A stretch of 47,023 nucleotides of DNA from Gemmatimonadota bacterium (lineage in GTDB: Bacteria; Gemmatimonadota; Gemmatimonadetes; Gemmatimonadales; GWC2-71-9). Shown here piece by piece: positions 8,418 through 16,977 of this stretch (positions are counted from its first letter, which is position 1; each line of letters opens with the position of its first letter). Below the pieces are notes generated by a model. The model was not told where the DNA came from. It did no database searches and saw only the letters and a list, made by a program, of their open reading frames with translations. Location of the stretch: positions 1 through 47,023 of the forward strand of contig QKDC01000041.1 in assembly GCA_003246755.1 (NCBI GenBank), written 5' to 3'. The position numbers and the translations under genes were made by a program.

Positions 8418-8915
8418 TCACCCAGCCGACCCGCGCCGCTCCTTAGGTGCATCAGGGCTGGCCACACCCAGCCTCGCGGCATCCTTGCCTGACGTCAGCG
8501 TCGCCTGCGCCTTTCGCGCGATGATCAACGTGCCCGCCGCGGCGCCAGCACCCAAGAAGGTGAGGATCGTCAGGTTCGCGATGGCGGTTGAGAGGGACCA
8601 GACCCTCGCCCCGTTCATGGCGGCAAGGAAGAGAAAGTAGAGCAGCCCGCCTCCGGCACCGAGGGCGATGACGAAGGGGAGTGAGAGTCTATCGAACGTG
8701 CGGCTGCGTGCGAGGACTGCCAGACCAGCGGAAAACGCCACGCCGACGATGCCGGCGACAACCGATAGCCTGGCGACCAATCTCAGGACGTCCCAGGACA
8801 CCGCGCCCACGAGCACGCCCACGAGTCCAAGGACCGACCCCAGCACTCCGACACCTAGGGCGAATGTCAGTCCCGTGCCGACCATCCCACGAATGACCCT
8901 CAGCCAACGCGGCAT
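8418..8915 (-). CDS. Hypothetical membrane protein with four helices
   Basis: A protein of 165 residues, strongly hydrophobic, with helices near 10-33, 45-67, 75-97 and 105-130 and a charged tail of about 30 residues rich in Lys, Arg and Asp, probably on the cytoplasmic face. No family is recognised. The start at 8915 is chosen because GGAGG lies five bases before it; the ATG three bases earlier is only two bases from that site. The stop lies 17 bases before the DoxX ATG, so the two are likely co-expressed. Confidence 0.7.
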   Translation of the reverse strand: MPRWLRVIRGMVGTGLTFALGVGVLGSVLGLVGVLVGAVSWDVLRLVARLSVVAGIVGVAFSAGLAVLARSRTFDRLSLPFVIALGAGGGLLYFLFLAAMNGARVWSLSTAIANLTILTFLGAGAAAGTLIIARKAQATLTSGKDAARLGVASPDAPKERRGSAG

Positions 8916-8929
8916 CATCTCCTCCAAGT

Positions 8930-9161
8930 GAATGCATGGGAACCGTCACCTTCCAACGGGTGCCAGCCGGCGCCTCCATCGCCTGGTGCGCTCGTAGTGG
9001 GGACTCCCCGGTGGGATCCGTGAAGGTGACCACATGAGCATCCGGATCTCGGGGTGCCCATTCGCGCTGTCCAAGGCATCGACCTCCGGACCCCATTCAA
9101 TCGGCAACCTGAACCTGATCGATTCGTAGAGCGGGAGTGAATCGCTCACCCGAATATACAC
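8930..9161 (-). pseudogene. Possible frameshifted small gene remnant
   Basis: From a GTG at 9161 the minus strand reads VSDSLPLYESIRFRLPIEWG and continues to HPEIRMLM near 9020. Coding character then seems to continue in another frame as VVTFTDPTGESPLRAH and APAGTRWKVTVPMHS, ending near the next gene. Codon third positions look GC-rich in both halves. Read together they would give a soluble protein of about 75 residues broken by one frameshift. No family is recognised, and both halves could be chance, so this is tentative. Confidence 0.3.
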
Positions 9162-9213
9162 ATCGGATTAGCCGATCGGCCCCGCCTGGGGTACAGTCGC
9201 CTCAAAGAAGACC

Positions 9214-9237
9214 AGACTCGTTGAGTCTCTGCAGAGA
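9214..9237. promoter_or_regulatory. Two overlapping palindromes upstream of the tannase gene
   Basis: AGACTC-GTT-GAGTCT (9214-9228) is a perfect inverted repeat with a three-base centre, and TCTCTGCAGAGA (9226-9237) is a perfect 12-base palindrome sharing three bases with it. They lie about 200 bases before the tannase ATG. Such sites can be operators for dimeric repressors; no regulator is identified. Confidence 0.35.
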
Positions 9238-9386
9238 ACGCAGTGATCGGAACACTCATGAGACCGGAGGTGGGCGCGTACCCAGCGGATGGTTCGGGCA
9301 TGTCAGCGAGGGCGGGGCTGCGGCCGCGCGCGCGGTGTCGGCACTGGGATCGGGTGGCGTGCCAGCGCCGCGGGACTTGCGCCCGC

Positions 9387-9418
9387 AGGGGGGGGCCGTA
9401 GCTTCGGATTGCGGACCC
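9387..9418 (+). repeat. Direct repeat, copy 2, in the tannase leader
   Basis: Partner of the copy at 7821-7851. It ends 18 bases before the tannase start codon, so it lies within the 5' untranslated region or promoter of the intact gene. Confidence 0.85.
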
Positions 9419-9435
9419 AATCCCCAGGAGGAAGC

Positions 9436-11016
9436 ATGGCACCACGCGCGTCCCTTCTCTGCCTGACCAGCGTCCTGCTGATCGGTCTAGCCCCACCAGC
9501 ACATGCCCAGAACCAGACAACCCCAGACTGCGCGGCCCTGGCGAAACTGGAGTTACCGAACACCACCATCAACACGGCCGAACCAGTGACGGAGGGATCC
9601 TTCGAGATTCCCGGCTTCCCCAGGACGATCAGGGGCCTCCCACCATTCTGCCGAATAACGGGCATCATCGCTCCGACCCTCGCGTCGCGCATCGGGTTCG
9701 AGGTTTGGCTGCCGCTCGGGAACTGGAGCGGGAAGTTTGTGGGTGTCGGCAACGGAGGCTGGGCCGGTTTCGCCTCCTACGATGCCCTCGGCGGCCAGAT
9801 CAGGCGAGGCAACGCTACCGCTTCGACGGACACCGGCCATGAGGGAACTTTCGGGTTGGACATGGCACGGTTCGCCGTCGAGTTCCCGGAACGCCTCGTG
9901 GATTTCGCGCACCGGTCACATCACGAAACGGCCGTGAAGGGGAAGGCCCTCACCGAGGCATTCTACGGTCGACCGGCGGACTACTCGTATTTCGTTGGGT
10001 GCTCGTCCGGCGGGTACGAGGGTCTCATGGAGGCGCAGCGATACCCCGAGGACTACGACGGCATCGTGGCCGAGGCGCCGGCGAACAACTGGACCCGCCT
10101 TATGGCCGCGACGTTCGATGCCAACCTGGCGGTGCTTCTGGATCCGAAGGGTGTGCTTTCTCCGGCGGCGCTGAGTATCCTGCATCGGGGAGTGCTCCAG
10201 GCCTGTGACTCGATCGATGGGGTCACTGATGGTGTGCTCGAAGATCCGCGGCGCTGCACCTTCGACCCGGCAACCCTGACTTGCCCCAACGGTCAGGTCA
10301 GTGAGGATTGCCTGACGACGGCCCAGGTAAAAGCGGCCCGACACGTCTATGGCGGCCTCAGAGACCCAGCAACGAGGACATCTCTCTATCCCGGGCTCGC
10401 CCCGGGGAGCGAACCCTTCTGGCCCTACCGGAACCCTGCCTTTCCGTTCTCCATCCCGGTATCCCATTACCAGTGGCTGGTCTTCTCCGATTCCACCTGG
10501 GATTGGCGGTCCTTCAGTTTTGACGACCCAGGGGACTATGAAGCTCACGTTCGTGCCGAGGCCAGATTCGCTCCTCTCATGAACGCGACTGATCCCGACC
10601 TTCGCGAGTTCCAGCGCCTGGGCGGCAAGCTGCTCCAACACCACGGCTGGAGTGACGGGCTGATCGCCCCACAGAACAGTATCGACTACTACGAGAGCGT
10701 ATTGTCACTGTTCAACTCTGGCCGCACCCGGAATGACGCCATAGCCGACGTGCAGAGCTTCTACCGACTGTACATGGTGCCGGGGGTAGGACACTGCGGT
10801 GGGGGACGCGGGACGGACACGTACGAGATGCAGGCGGCGCTCGAACGGTGGGTCGAGCACGAGGTCGTGCCGGATCGCGTCATCGCGACTCGTCGGCTTT
10901 CCGGTGTGGTGGACCGCTCACGCCCGCTCTGTCCCTATCCCGCCGTTGCCGAGTACAGGGGCGGGGATACGAACCATGCCGACAATTTCGTGTGTCGCGT
11001 GCCCGGGGAGCCCTGA
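9436..11016 (+). CDS. Tannase / feruloyl-esterase family protein, exported
   Basis: A protein of 526 residues starting with a signal peptide (LLCLTSVLLIGLAPPAHA, cleavage expected near residue 24). It has the CS-D-HC arrangement of this family: Cys189-Ser190 within GCSSGG (nucleophile), Asp407 in HHGWSDG, and His453-Cys454 in GVGHCGGG; the two cysteines normally form a disulfide beside the active site. Further cysteine pairs (near C32, FCR, QACDS, RRCTF, SEDC) fit an extracytoplasmic enzyme. Known members cleave esters of gallic or hydroxycinnamic acids, but many have unknown substrates. The ATG at 9436 has an ideal AGGAGG site; the frame is open upstream but that part looks non-coding. Decayed relatives of its leader and tail lie 1.5 kb upstream. 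Confidence 0.92.
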   Translation: MAPRASLLCLTSVLLIGLAPPAHAQNQTTPDCAALAKLELPNTTINTAEPVTEGSFEIPGFPRTIRGLPPFCRITGIIAPTLASRIGFEVWLPLGNWSGKFVGVGNGGWAGFASYDALGGQIRRGNATASTDTGHEGTFGLDMARFAVEFPERLVDFAHRSHHETAVKGKALTEAFYGRPADYSYFVGCSSGGYEGLMEAQRYPEDYDGIVAEAPANNWTRLMAATFDANLAVLLDPKGVLSPAALSILHRGVLQACDSIDGVTDGVLEDPRRCTFDPATLTCPNGQVSEDCLTTAQVKAARHVYGGLRDPATRTSLYPGLAPGSEPFWPYRNPAFPFSIPVSHYQWLVFSDSTWDWRSFSFDDPGDYEAHVRAEARFAPLMNATDPDLREFQRLGGKLLQHHGWSDGLIAPQNSIDYYESVLSLFNSGRTRNDAIADVQSFYRLYMVPGVGHCGGGRGTDTYEMQAALERWVEHEVVPDRVIATRRLSGVVDRSRPLCPYPAVAEYRGGDTNHADNFVCRVPGEP

Positions 11017-11118
11017 GACTCGAGCTGCCCGCCCTTGGTCCTCGACCCTTGCTCCCAAGGAAGAAGTCCATTCAGCTCGCCGGCAGCATTCGCCCGCGAG
11101 GAGGCGCGGACCCCGTGG

Positions 11119-11598
11119 TCATGGCTGGGGCTTCCACGGCCGGAGCCGGGGGACGAGCCTTGGCACCGCCTTCCGGTAATCCTCGTAGTCCGCTCCGAAC
11201 CGGGACCTCAGCTGCGGTTCTTCGAGCAACGGGATGTAGATGGCGTTGATCGCGAAGAAGATGCCTGCCCAGAGGAGGTGGGGTGTTGATCGCAACACGA
11301 GACCTTCCCCCAGAAGTAGGAGAATCACCCCTGAGATCATGGGGTTTCGCACGAAGGAGTAGGGGCCGGTCACCACGAGTCGAGTTGGAGGATCCCAGGG
11401 AGCCAGAGTCCCCTGCCCATCCCTGCCAAATCGTCTGAGAGTCGCAGCGAAGAGGGCCGCTCCACAGGACAGAGCAATACCACCCCCGACAAGGGCCATC
11501 CAGCCCTGTGCTGAGGTGGGTCCTGAGGGGACGATGCCCGCGTTGCGTGCAATCCACAGGGGGATCACAAGGACGACCATCGCGGGGAACACCGCCAC
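11119..11598 (-). CDS. Isoprenylcysteine carboxyl methyltransferase-like membrane protein
   Basis: A protein of 159 residues with four to five hydrophobic segments and the C-terminal signature of the ICMT/PEMT-like methyltransferase family: VTGPYSFVRNPMISGVILLLLGE and EEPQLRSRFGADYEDYRKAVPRLVP. These proteins use SAM to methylate lipid-like or prenyl-linked substrates at the membrane; bacterial substrates are mostly unknown. The frame remains open upstream to the recN stop (KSWVVRQALAV would precede), with no ATG or TTG there, so the GTG at 11598 is used; a rarer start a few codons earlier is possible. It is the last gene of the long infC-recN block. Confidence 0.8.
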   Translation of the reverse strand: MAVFPAMVVLVIPLWIARNAGIVPSGPTSAQGWMALVGGGIALSCGAALFAATLRRFGRDGQGTLAPWDPPTRLVVTGPYSFVRNPMISGVILLLLGEGLVLRSTPHLLWAGIFFAINAIYIPLLEEPQLRSRFGADYEDYRKAVPRLVPRLRPWKPQP

Positions 11599-11637
11599 TG
11601 CGAGGGCCTGGCGAACGACCCAAGACTTGAGCAGGAT

Positions 11638-13293
11638 TTATCTCGGCGAGAGTAAGGCCAACGCATGCCGTCGGGCAGTATCCGAATCAGGATCGCCCAG
11701 CATCCTCGCTAACTCCAGCACCCTGTCTTCCCCATGCAAGACCGCGACGTCGCTAGTGGCGAGACCACCCTGCACCGCCTTCGCCACGACCAAGTGCCTG
11801 TCCGCACGTGCCGCGATGGTCGGGAGGTGGGTGATGACCAACACCTGATGCCGCTCACTCACACTCGCGAGTAGCTCCGCCACCGCCAACCCCACCTCTC
11901 CACCGATCCCCTGGTCGACCTCGTCGAACACGAGCGTCGGGACCCGGTCGTGTGCCCCAAGCACGGTCTTGATCGCCAGCATGACGCGACTCAACTCACC
12001 ACCGGAGGCACTGGTCGAAAACGGCCGCGGATCCAACCCCGGGTTGAGTTGTGCCATGAGCCGGAGATCCTCGGCGCCATGCGACGTGACGATATCCAAC
12101 GGCACGACCTCCAGCGTGACCACACCATCGCTCAGCCCCAGCCGTGGCAAGAGCCGAGTGACCTCTCGACCCAACCTCTTGGCCGCGGCGGTGCGTTTCT
12201 CGGTGAGCCGCGCCGCCGTCGCCCGCAACACACCCTCCGCCTCTTCACGCCGCCGAGCCAACGCCTTGAGGTCAAAATCCGCCCGGTCCACCAGATCCAA
12301 CTCCTCGGCGGCATTTCGCCCAGTGTCCAACACCTGAGCAATAGTCTCGCCGTACTTCTGCTTCAGGCGATACAGGAGATCCCGACGGCTCTCCACTTCG
12401 GACAGCCTACCGGGATCTTCTTCCAAGGTGTCTGCATAGTCCCCAGCCACTCGGGCCAGTTCCTGCAACTGCGCGAAGGCGCTGTCCAACAGTTCATGCC
12501 ATGCATCCACGGACGGGTCGGTCTTCTCGAGCTGGCTCAGTGCCTTGTCCGCCGTGGCCAACGCACCGAGCGCGGAACCCTCGTCGCCGTCGAGCGCTTC
12601 GACTATCATCCTGGCAAAACCGGTAAGGGAGCCCGCATGCGCCAGACGCCTGGCTTCCGCGTCGAGTTCGTCATCCTCACCCAGCCTCAGCCCTGCACCC
12701 TCGATCTCTTTCACGACGTGTCGGAGGTAGTCGGTCCGGCGCTTGACCTCATCGCGCCGCGCACCCAATTCCACCTCCTCCTTCCGCAGACCCTCTACCC
12801 TGCCGTATTGCTCTGTGACCTCCCTTGCCAGCCCTGCCGTAGCCCCGTATTCGTCAACCACCTCCCGCTGGCGAGCAGGCTCGAGCAGCGTCCGTGTTTC
12901 GTGCTGTCCGTGGAGATCGACCAGCAGCTCGCCGATGCCGGAGAGCGAACCCATCGAAACCGGACTCCCATTCACCCAACCGCGACTCCGTCCCTCGACC
13001 GTGACTTCTCGCCGGAGTACCAAGGGCTGCTCGGAGGAGTCGAGCCCCAGATCCTCCAATGCGGACATCAACTCCGGGGACGACTCCTCGATCACCCCTT
13101 CGACCAGCAACCGCTTGGCACCCGACCGCACGGCCCCTGAGTCGGCACGCGCCCCAAGCAGGAGAGCCAATGCGTCGACGAGCATGGACTTGCCTGCACC
13201 GGTTTCGCCTGTGAGCACATTGAGGCCGGGTCCGAGGGAGAGAGTGACGTCGCCGATAGTGGCGAGGTCGCGGACCCGGAGTTCGCGAATCAC
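11638..13293 (-). CDS. recN: DNA repair protein RecN
   Basis: An SMC-like ATPase of 551 residues acting in double-strand break repair. Visible features: Walker A GETGAGKS at about 29-36, a central coiled-coil region with many Glu, Arg and Leu heptads, the ABC signature SGGELSRVMLAIK, Walker B TLVFDEVDQGIGG and a C-terminal VLVITHLPTIAARAD switch region. The start is GTG at 13293, overlapping the nadK TGA as GTGA. The frame extends to 13479, but the added residues (Pro/Arg-rich) do not resemble RecN, whose proteins begin with an L-x-I-x-NFA-type strand such as VIRELRVRDLATI here. Coupling to nadK matches the common nadK-recN order. Confidence 0.95.
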   Translation of the reverse strand: MIRELRVRDLATIGDVTLSLGPGLNVLTGETGAGKSMLVDALALLLGARADSGAVRSGAKRLLVEGVIEESSPELMSALEDLGLDSSEQPLVLRREVTVEGRSRGWVNGSPVSMGSLSGIGELLVDLHGQHETRTLLEPARQREVVDEYGATAGLAREVTEQYGRVEGLRKEEVELGARRDEVKRRTDYLRHVVKEIEGAGLRLGEDDELDAEARRLAHAGSLTGFARMIVEALDGDEGSALGALATADKALSQLEKTDPSVDAWHELLDSAFAQLQELARVAGDYADTLEEDPGRLSEVESRRDLLYRLKQKYGETIAQVLDTGRNAAEELDLVDRADFDLKALARRREEAEGVLRATAARLTEKRTAAAKRLGREVTRLLPRLGLSDGVVTLEVVPLDIVTSHGAEDLRLMAQLNPGLDPRPFSTSASGGELSRVMLAIKTVLGAHDRVPTLVFDEVDQGIGGEVGLAVAELLASVSERHQVLVITHLPTIAARADRHLVVAKAVQGGLATSDVAVLHGEDRVLELARMLGDPDSDTARRHALALLSPR

Positions 13294-14156
13294 CTGATGT
13301 CGTCGCGCTCGGTGAGGTCGCCCCAGCGGAGCGTGGTGCGGAGGCGCCGGTAGTACCGGCCAGCGGCGAAGCGAACGAGATGGACCCGATCCGGTGACTG
13401 ACGGATCACCACCTTGTCTCCCTCGCCGAGCCTCAAATCCTGCTGCCCATCGATGCTGATCTGGAGGTCGGCGCTCCAATCCTTCACCGGAGCGATGGTA
13501 ATCGCAGATGTGGACTTGATGACCAACGGCCGCACGGCGAGCGTGTGCGCACAGATGGGAGTGAGAACGATTCCCTCGACGCCCGGAGCCAGGATGGGAC
13601 CGCCGGCACTGAGCGAATAGGCGGTCGACCCCGTGGGCGTCGCGATCACCACACCGTCGGCACTGAAGGGCCCCAACTCGACGTCATCCACCATCACGCC
13701 GAGCCTCACCATCCGCGCCACACCGCGCTTGTGGACCACGACATCGTTGAGCGCCGTGGGCAAGACCCGCTTCTTCGTACCCGAGATGATGACCGAAGTC
13801 AGCGTCATCCGCTCCTCGACCTGATGTTCACCCGCGAGGAAGCTGCCGATCGCCTCCTGATAGTCTGCTCGGGTCGCGACGGTGAGAAACCCAACACGAC
13901 CGAGATTGACACCAAGGATCGGAATGGGACGACCCGCCAGGAGGCGCGCGCCACGCAGGAGGGTGCCGTCTCCACCGAAGGTGAAGAGCGCGTCGAGTGG
14001 TTCCTGCGTCAAATCGGATGGGGCAATGTCCCAGAACTGTGAGAGGACCTTTTCGGACCGCAACGCGATGCCCCGTGAATCGGCGGTTTGCTTGACCCAG
14101 GCGAGGTGGGCCTCGACACCTTCGTACTCGGCGTTGCCGATGACCCCGATGATCAT
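13290..14156 (-). CDS. nadK: NAD kinase
   Basis: Phosphorylates NAD to NADP with ATP or polyphosphate in the cytoplasm. The 288-residue protein has the GGDGT motif (FTFGGDGTLLRGARLL), NLGRVGFLT and the conserved TPTGSTAYSLSAGGPI stretch that forms the NAD site. Length is normal for the family. The ATG overlaps the dxs TGA by four bases and its own TGA overlaps the recN GTG, so dxs, nadK and recN are probably translated in a coupled series. Confidence 0.96.
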   Translation of the reverse strand: MIIGVIGNAEYEGVEAHLAWVKQTADSRGIALRSEKVLSQFWDIAPSDLTQEPLDALFTFGGDGTLLRGARLLAGRPIPILGVNLGRVGFLTVATRADYQEAIGSFLAGEHQVEERMTLTSVIISGTKKRVLPTALNDVVVHKRGVARMVRLGVMVDDVELGPFSADGVVIATPTGSTAYSLSAGGPILAPGVEGIVLTPICAHTLAVRPLVIKSTSAITIAPVKDWSADLQISIDGQQDLRLGEGDKVVIRQSPDRVHLVRFAAGRYYRRLRTTLRWGDLTERDDIR

Positions 14157-16048
14157 CGGGCCTCGAGGCTTTCCTCATGGTAGAGGGCGGTGATACGCTC
14201 GGCGAGTCCGGACGGGGTAAGTCCAAACTTCGCGAGTTGCTTTGCTCGGGGCGCTTGCTCCATCAGGACGTCCGGCACTCCGATGGGGACGACCCGCACC
14301 TCTGGGTGGGTGGCCTGGAGGCGACCGGCGAGATAGGCGCCGAACCCGTTGGCCACTGTTCCCTCCTCGACGGTCACGATGGTGGTGCAGGTGAGCGCCA
14401 GCCGCTCGAGCATGAGCTCATCGAGCGGTTTCATGAACCGGCAATTCACCACGGCCGGGTCGAACCCCTCGGCGGCAAGCTTCTCCACAGCCTCGAGCGC
14501 CGGGTCGACCATGGTCCCCACCGCGAAGACGGCGAGGTCGTGACCTTCGCGCAGCAGATCCCACGTCCCGTAGGGCACCGCCGGGATGTCCGATACCGAA
14601 GAGGGTTGGCGTGGGGCCTTGTCCCGAGGGTACCGGGTGCAGAACGGACCGTCGTGGTCGAGAGCGGTGCGGAGGAGTCCGATCAGTTCGTCGCCATCGC
14701 GTGGTGCGGTGACGGTCATGCCGGGAACCGCCAGCATGTAGGCGATATCGTAGAGCCCCATGTGCGTCTGACCGTCTTCACCCACCAAACCCGCTCGATC
14801 CATACAGAAGGTGACGGGGAGCTTCTGCACCGCGATATCGTGGATGATATTGTCGTAAGCACGTTGGAGGAAAGTGCTGTAGATCGCGCAGATGGGTCGA
14901 ATCCCCTGCGTGGCCAGGCCACCCGCAAAGGTCACCCCATGACCCTCGGCGATGCCGACGTCGAAGAACCGCTCGGGGTGCTCCTGCGCGAAGATCTTGG
15001 TCCCCGTGCCGGACGGCATCGCGGCGGTGATCACCACGAAGTCCTTCCGCTCGTGACCCAGCGTCGTGATCGCCTCGCCAAAGACCTGAGTCCACGCCGG
15101 CGGCCCACTGGACGCTTTCCGTGCCTCGCCGGTTTCCGGATCGTACGCCGCCAGCCCATGCCATTTCTCTCGATTCGACTCGGCGTGGGCGAAGCCCTTC
15201 CCTTTCTCGGTCAGGACATGAATGACCCGAGGCCCATCGAGGTCGCGAACAAAGGCCAGCGTGTCACACAGCTTGTCGAGGTTGTGACCATCGATCGGCC
15301 CGAAGTACCTGAAGCCCATCTCCTCGAAGAACATGCCTTCCGAGAACAGGTTCTTGACGCTCTCCTCGACGTTCTTGGCGAAGTCCACGATCCCTTCGCC
15401 GAACACCCCACCGAGTCGTTGCGTGACGTGCTTGACCCCATCGCGCACCCCATTGGCGAATGGATTGGCCACGATGCGGCCCAGGGTCTTGGCAATCGCC
15501 CCGACATTGGGCGAGATGGACATCCCGTTGTCGTTGACGATCAGGATGATGTCGCGGTCGGAGTGCCCCGCGTTGTTCATCCCTTCATACGACAAGCCGC
15601 AGGTCAGAGCGCCGTCACCGACCACCGCCACGACTTCGTAGTCGAGTCCCAGGAGATCCCGAGCCGTGGCCATCCCGAACGCCGCCGACATCGCGGTGCC
15701 CGCGTGCCCCGCCCCGAAGTGATCGTGCGGGCTCTCCGATCGGCGGAGGAATCCCGAAATGCCACCCTCAGTGCGTAGGGTGTCGAACCGGTCGTTTCGA
15801 CCGGTGAGCACCTTCCAGACATAGGCCTGGTGGCCCACATCCCAGAGGACCTTGTCGCTCGGCGAATCGAACTGATAGAGAAGAGCGATGGCGAGTTCGA
15901 CACAACCCAGACTGGCCCCGATGTGCCCCCCAGTGTGCGAGACACAGTCGATCAGTCGCTCGCGAATGTCGCGGGCGAGCTCCGGCAGCTGGTCTCGGCT
16001 GAGACGCTTCAGATCTTCTGGGTTCTTGACCGTATCGAGAAGGCTCAT
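14153..16048 (-). CDS. dxs: 1-deoxy-D-xylulose-5-phosphate synthase
   Basis: First enzyme of the MEP isoprenoid pathway; condenses pyruvate with glyceraldehyde 3-phosphate using thiamine diphosphate. The 631-residue protein has normal length and domain order: SHTGGHIGASLGCVELAIAL near the N-terminus, the thiamine-binding motif VGDGALTCGLSYEGMNNAG, the transketolase pyrimidine domain with DVGIAEGHGVTFAGGLA and MDRAGLVGEDGQTHMG, and a C-terminal domain with VTVEEGTVANGFGA. It lies 20 bases after the prenyl synthase gene, so two isoprenoid steps sit side by side. No strong ribosome site is seen before the ATG. Confidence 0.97.
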   Translation of the reverse strand: MSLLDTVKNPEDLKRLSRDQLPELARDIRERLIDCVSHTGGHIGASLGCVELAIALLYQFDSPSDKVLWDVGHQAYVWKVLTGRNDRFDTLRTEGGISGFLRRSESPHDHFGAGHAGTAMSAAFGMATARDLLGLDYEVVAVVGDGALTCGLSYEGMNNAGHSDRDIILIVNDNGMSISPNVGAIAKTLGRIVANPFANGVRDGVKHVTQRLGGVFGEGIVDFAKNVEESVKNLFSEGMFFEEMGFRYFGPIDGHNLDKLCDTLAFVRDLDGPRVIHVLTEKGKGFAHAESNREKWHGLAAYDPETGEARKASSGPPAWTQVFGEAITTLGHERKDFVVITAAMPSGTGTKIFAQEHPERFFDVGIAEGHGVTFAGGLATQGIRPICAIYSTFLQRAYDNIIHDIAVQKLPVTFCMDRAGLVGEDGQTHMGLYDIAYMLAVPGMTVTAPRDGDELIGLLRTALDHDGPFCTRYPRDKAPRQPSSVSDIPAVPYGTWDLLREGHDLAVFAVGTMVDPALEAVEKLAAEGFDPAVVNCRFMKPLDELMLERLALTCTTIVTVEEGTVANGFGAYLAGRLQATHPEVRVVPIGVPDVLMEQAPRAKQLAKFGLTPSGLAERITALYHEESLEAR

Positions 16049-16068
16049 TCGCTGTCCGTGGCGGGGAA

Positions 16069-16977
16069 TCAGGAGCTTCGGCTTACAATATAACGGGCGA
16101 GTCCAGTGAGGGTCTTGGAGGCGAGGGCGGGGGTGAGGTGGCCAATGGCCAGTTCTGCCCTCCGTTCGGCCTCGTGTCTCGCACCCTCGACGCCAAGGAG
16201 ACCCACGTAGGTCGACTTGGCCAGGGCCATGTCTCGCCCAGCCGTCTTCCCCAATTGGGAGGTGGTCGCCGTGGCATCGAGGATGTCATCGGCGATCTGG
16301 AAGGCCAACCCGATCTCACGCCCATACCCGGCAAGAGACGTGATCTCCTCCTCTGCCGCCCCCGCCGACAAAGCTCCGAGCACACACGAAGCCTGGATCA
16401 ACGCTCCCGTCTTCCGACGGTGGATCTCCATGACTCCATCGAGGTCACGAGCCTGCCCCTCGGCTTCGAGATCGAGCCACTGTCCCCCGATCATCCCACG
16501 GATCCCCCCCGCCTCGAGAAGGGTCACGGCCATCCGGCCCGCATCCACGGTGCTCATCTCGAGGTCGAGGGCCGCCTCCATCAACTGCTCCACCGCCACT
16601 GGCACGAGCAGCCATCCCACCAGGCTGGCGATTTCGACGTCGAAGCGGACATGGGTGGTGGGGCGACCACGCCGCTGGTCGTCGTCATCCATGCAGGGCA
16701 GATCGTCGTGGACGAGGGAATAGGTGTGGACGATCTCGACGGCGGCGCCAACTCCATCGATGGCCGGTGAGGATCCCCCTGCGGCCCGGTAGCTGGCGAG
16801 GACCAGTGCGGGTCGCACCCTCTTGCCCATGGTACCCAGCGCATACTTGAATGCCTCCCCGAGTCGACCGGGATGATCCTGCCGGAGCCGCGCCGCGATG
16901 GCTCGCAATCGTGTTTCGGTGACGGCGCGGGCCTCATCCAATACGGCCTTGGCGGAAGCGTCAGACGTCGAGGTCAC
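16069..16977 (-). CDS. ispA: Polyprenyl (farnesyl/geranylgeranyl) diphosphate synthase
   Basis: A trans-prenyl diphosphate synthase of about 302 residues that extends isopentenyl diphosphate chains. The first aspartate-rich motif lies in HDDLPCMDDDDQRRGRPTTH and the second in FQIADDILDATA; GKRVRPAL is the N-terminal substrate-binding motif. Chain length cannot be set, but an insertion before the first Asp motif is typical of bacterial farnesyl synthases. One oddity: where most homologues read AGDALL after the first motif, this one reads LVGWLLV. The GTG at 16977 is chosen because the protein then starts soon after the xseB stop (17-base overlap); upstream in-frame starts exist to 17001. The gene symbol is by homology class and gene position. 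Confidence 0.9.
   Translation of the reverse strand: MTSTSDASAKAVLDEARAVTETRLRAIAARLRQDHPGRLGEAFKYALGTMGKRVRPALVLASYRAAGGSSPAIDGVGAAVEIVHTYSLVHDDLPCMDDDDQRRGRPTTHVRFDVEIASLVGWLLVPVAVEQLMEAALDLEMSTVDAGRMAVTLLEAGGIRGMIGGQWLDLEAEGQARDLDGVMEIHRRKTGALIQASCVLGALSAGAAEEEITSLAGYGREIGLAFQIADDILDATATTSQLGKTAGRDMALAKSTYVGLLGVEGARHEAERRAELAIGHLTPALASKTLTGLARYIVSRSS

Larger units (their letters stand above)
8916..9435. other. Intergenic region ahead of the tannase and the membrane-protein operon
   Basis: About 520 bases between divergent genes. On the minus strand, 9161 to about 8930 encodes what looks like one short protein split between two frames (see the pseudogene entry). On the plus strand, two overlapping palindromes lie at 9214-9237, and the leader repeat with its G8 tract lies at 9387-9418, just ahead of the tannase ribosome site. 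No clear sigma-70 promoter was identified. Confidence 0.5.

Noticed and set aside
11017-11118. Terminator between the convergent tannase and methyltransferase genes
   Set aside because: Only a weak inverted repeat (CCTTGG...CCAAGG) with a long loop and no T run on either strand.
11950-13140. Plus-strand open frame of 396 codons
   Set aside because: Antisense to recN; composition is rich in His, Arg and Gln without any domain.
13294-13479. Longer recN start
   Set aside because: The extra residues are inside nadK and not RecN-like; the GTG at 13293 overlaps the nadK stop.
14177-15778. Plus-strand open frame of 533 codons
   Set aside because: Antisense to dxs, which is complete and well conserved.
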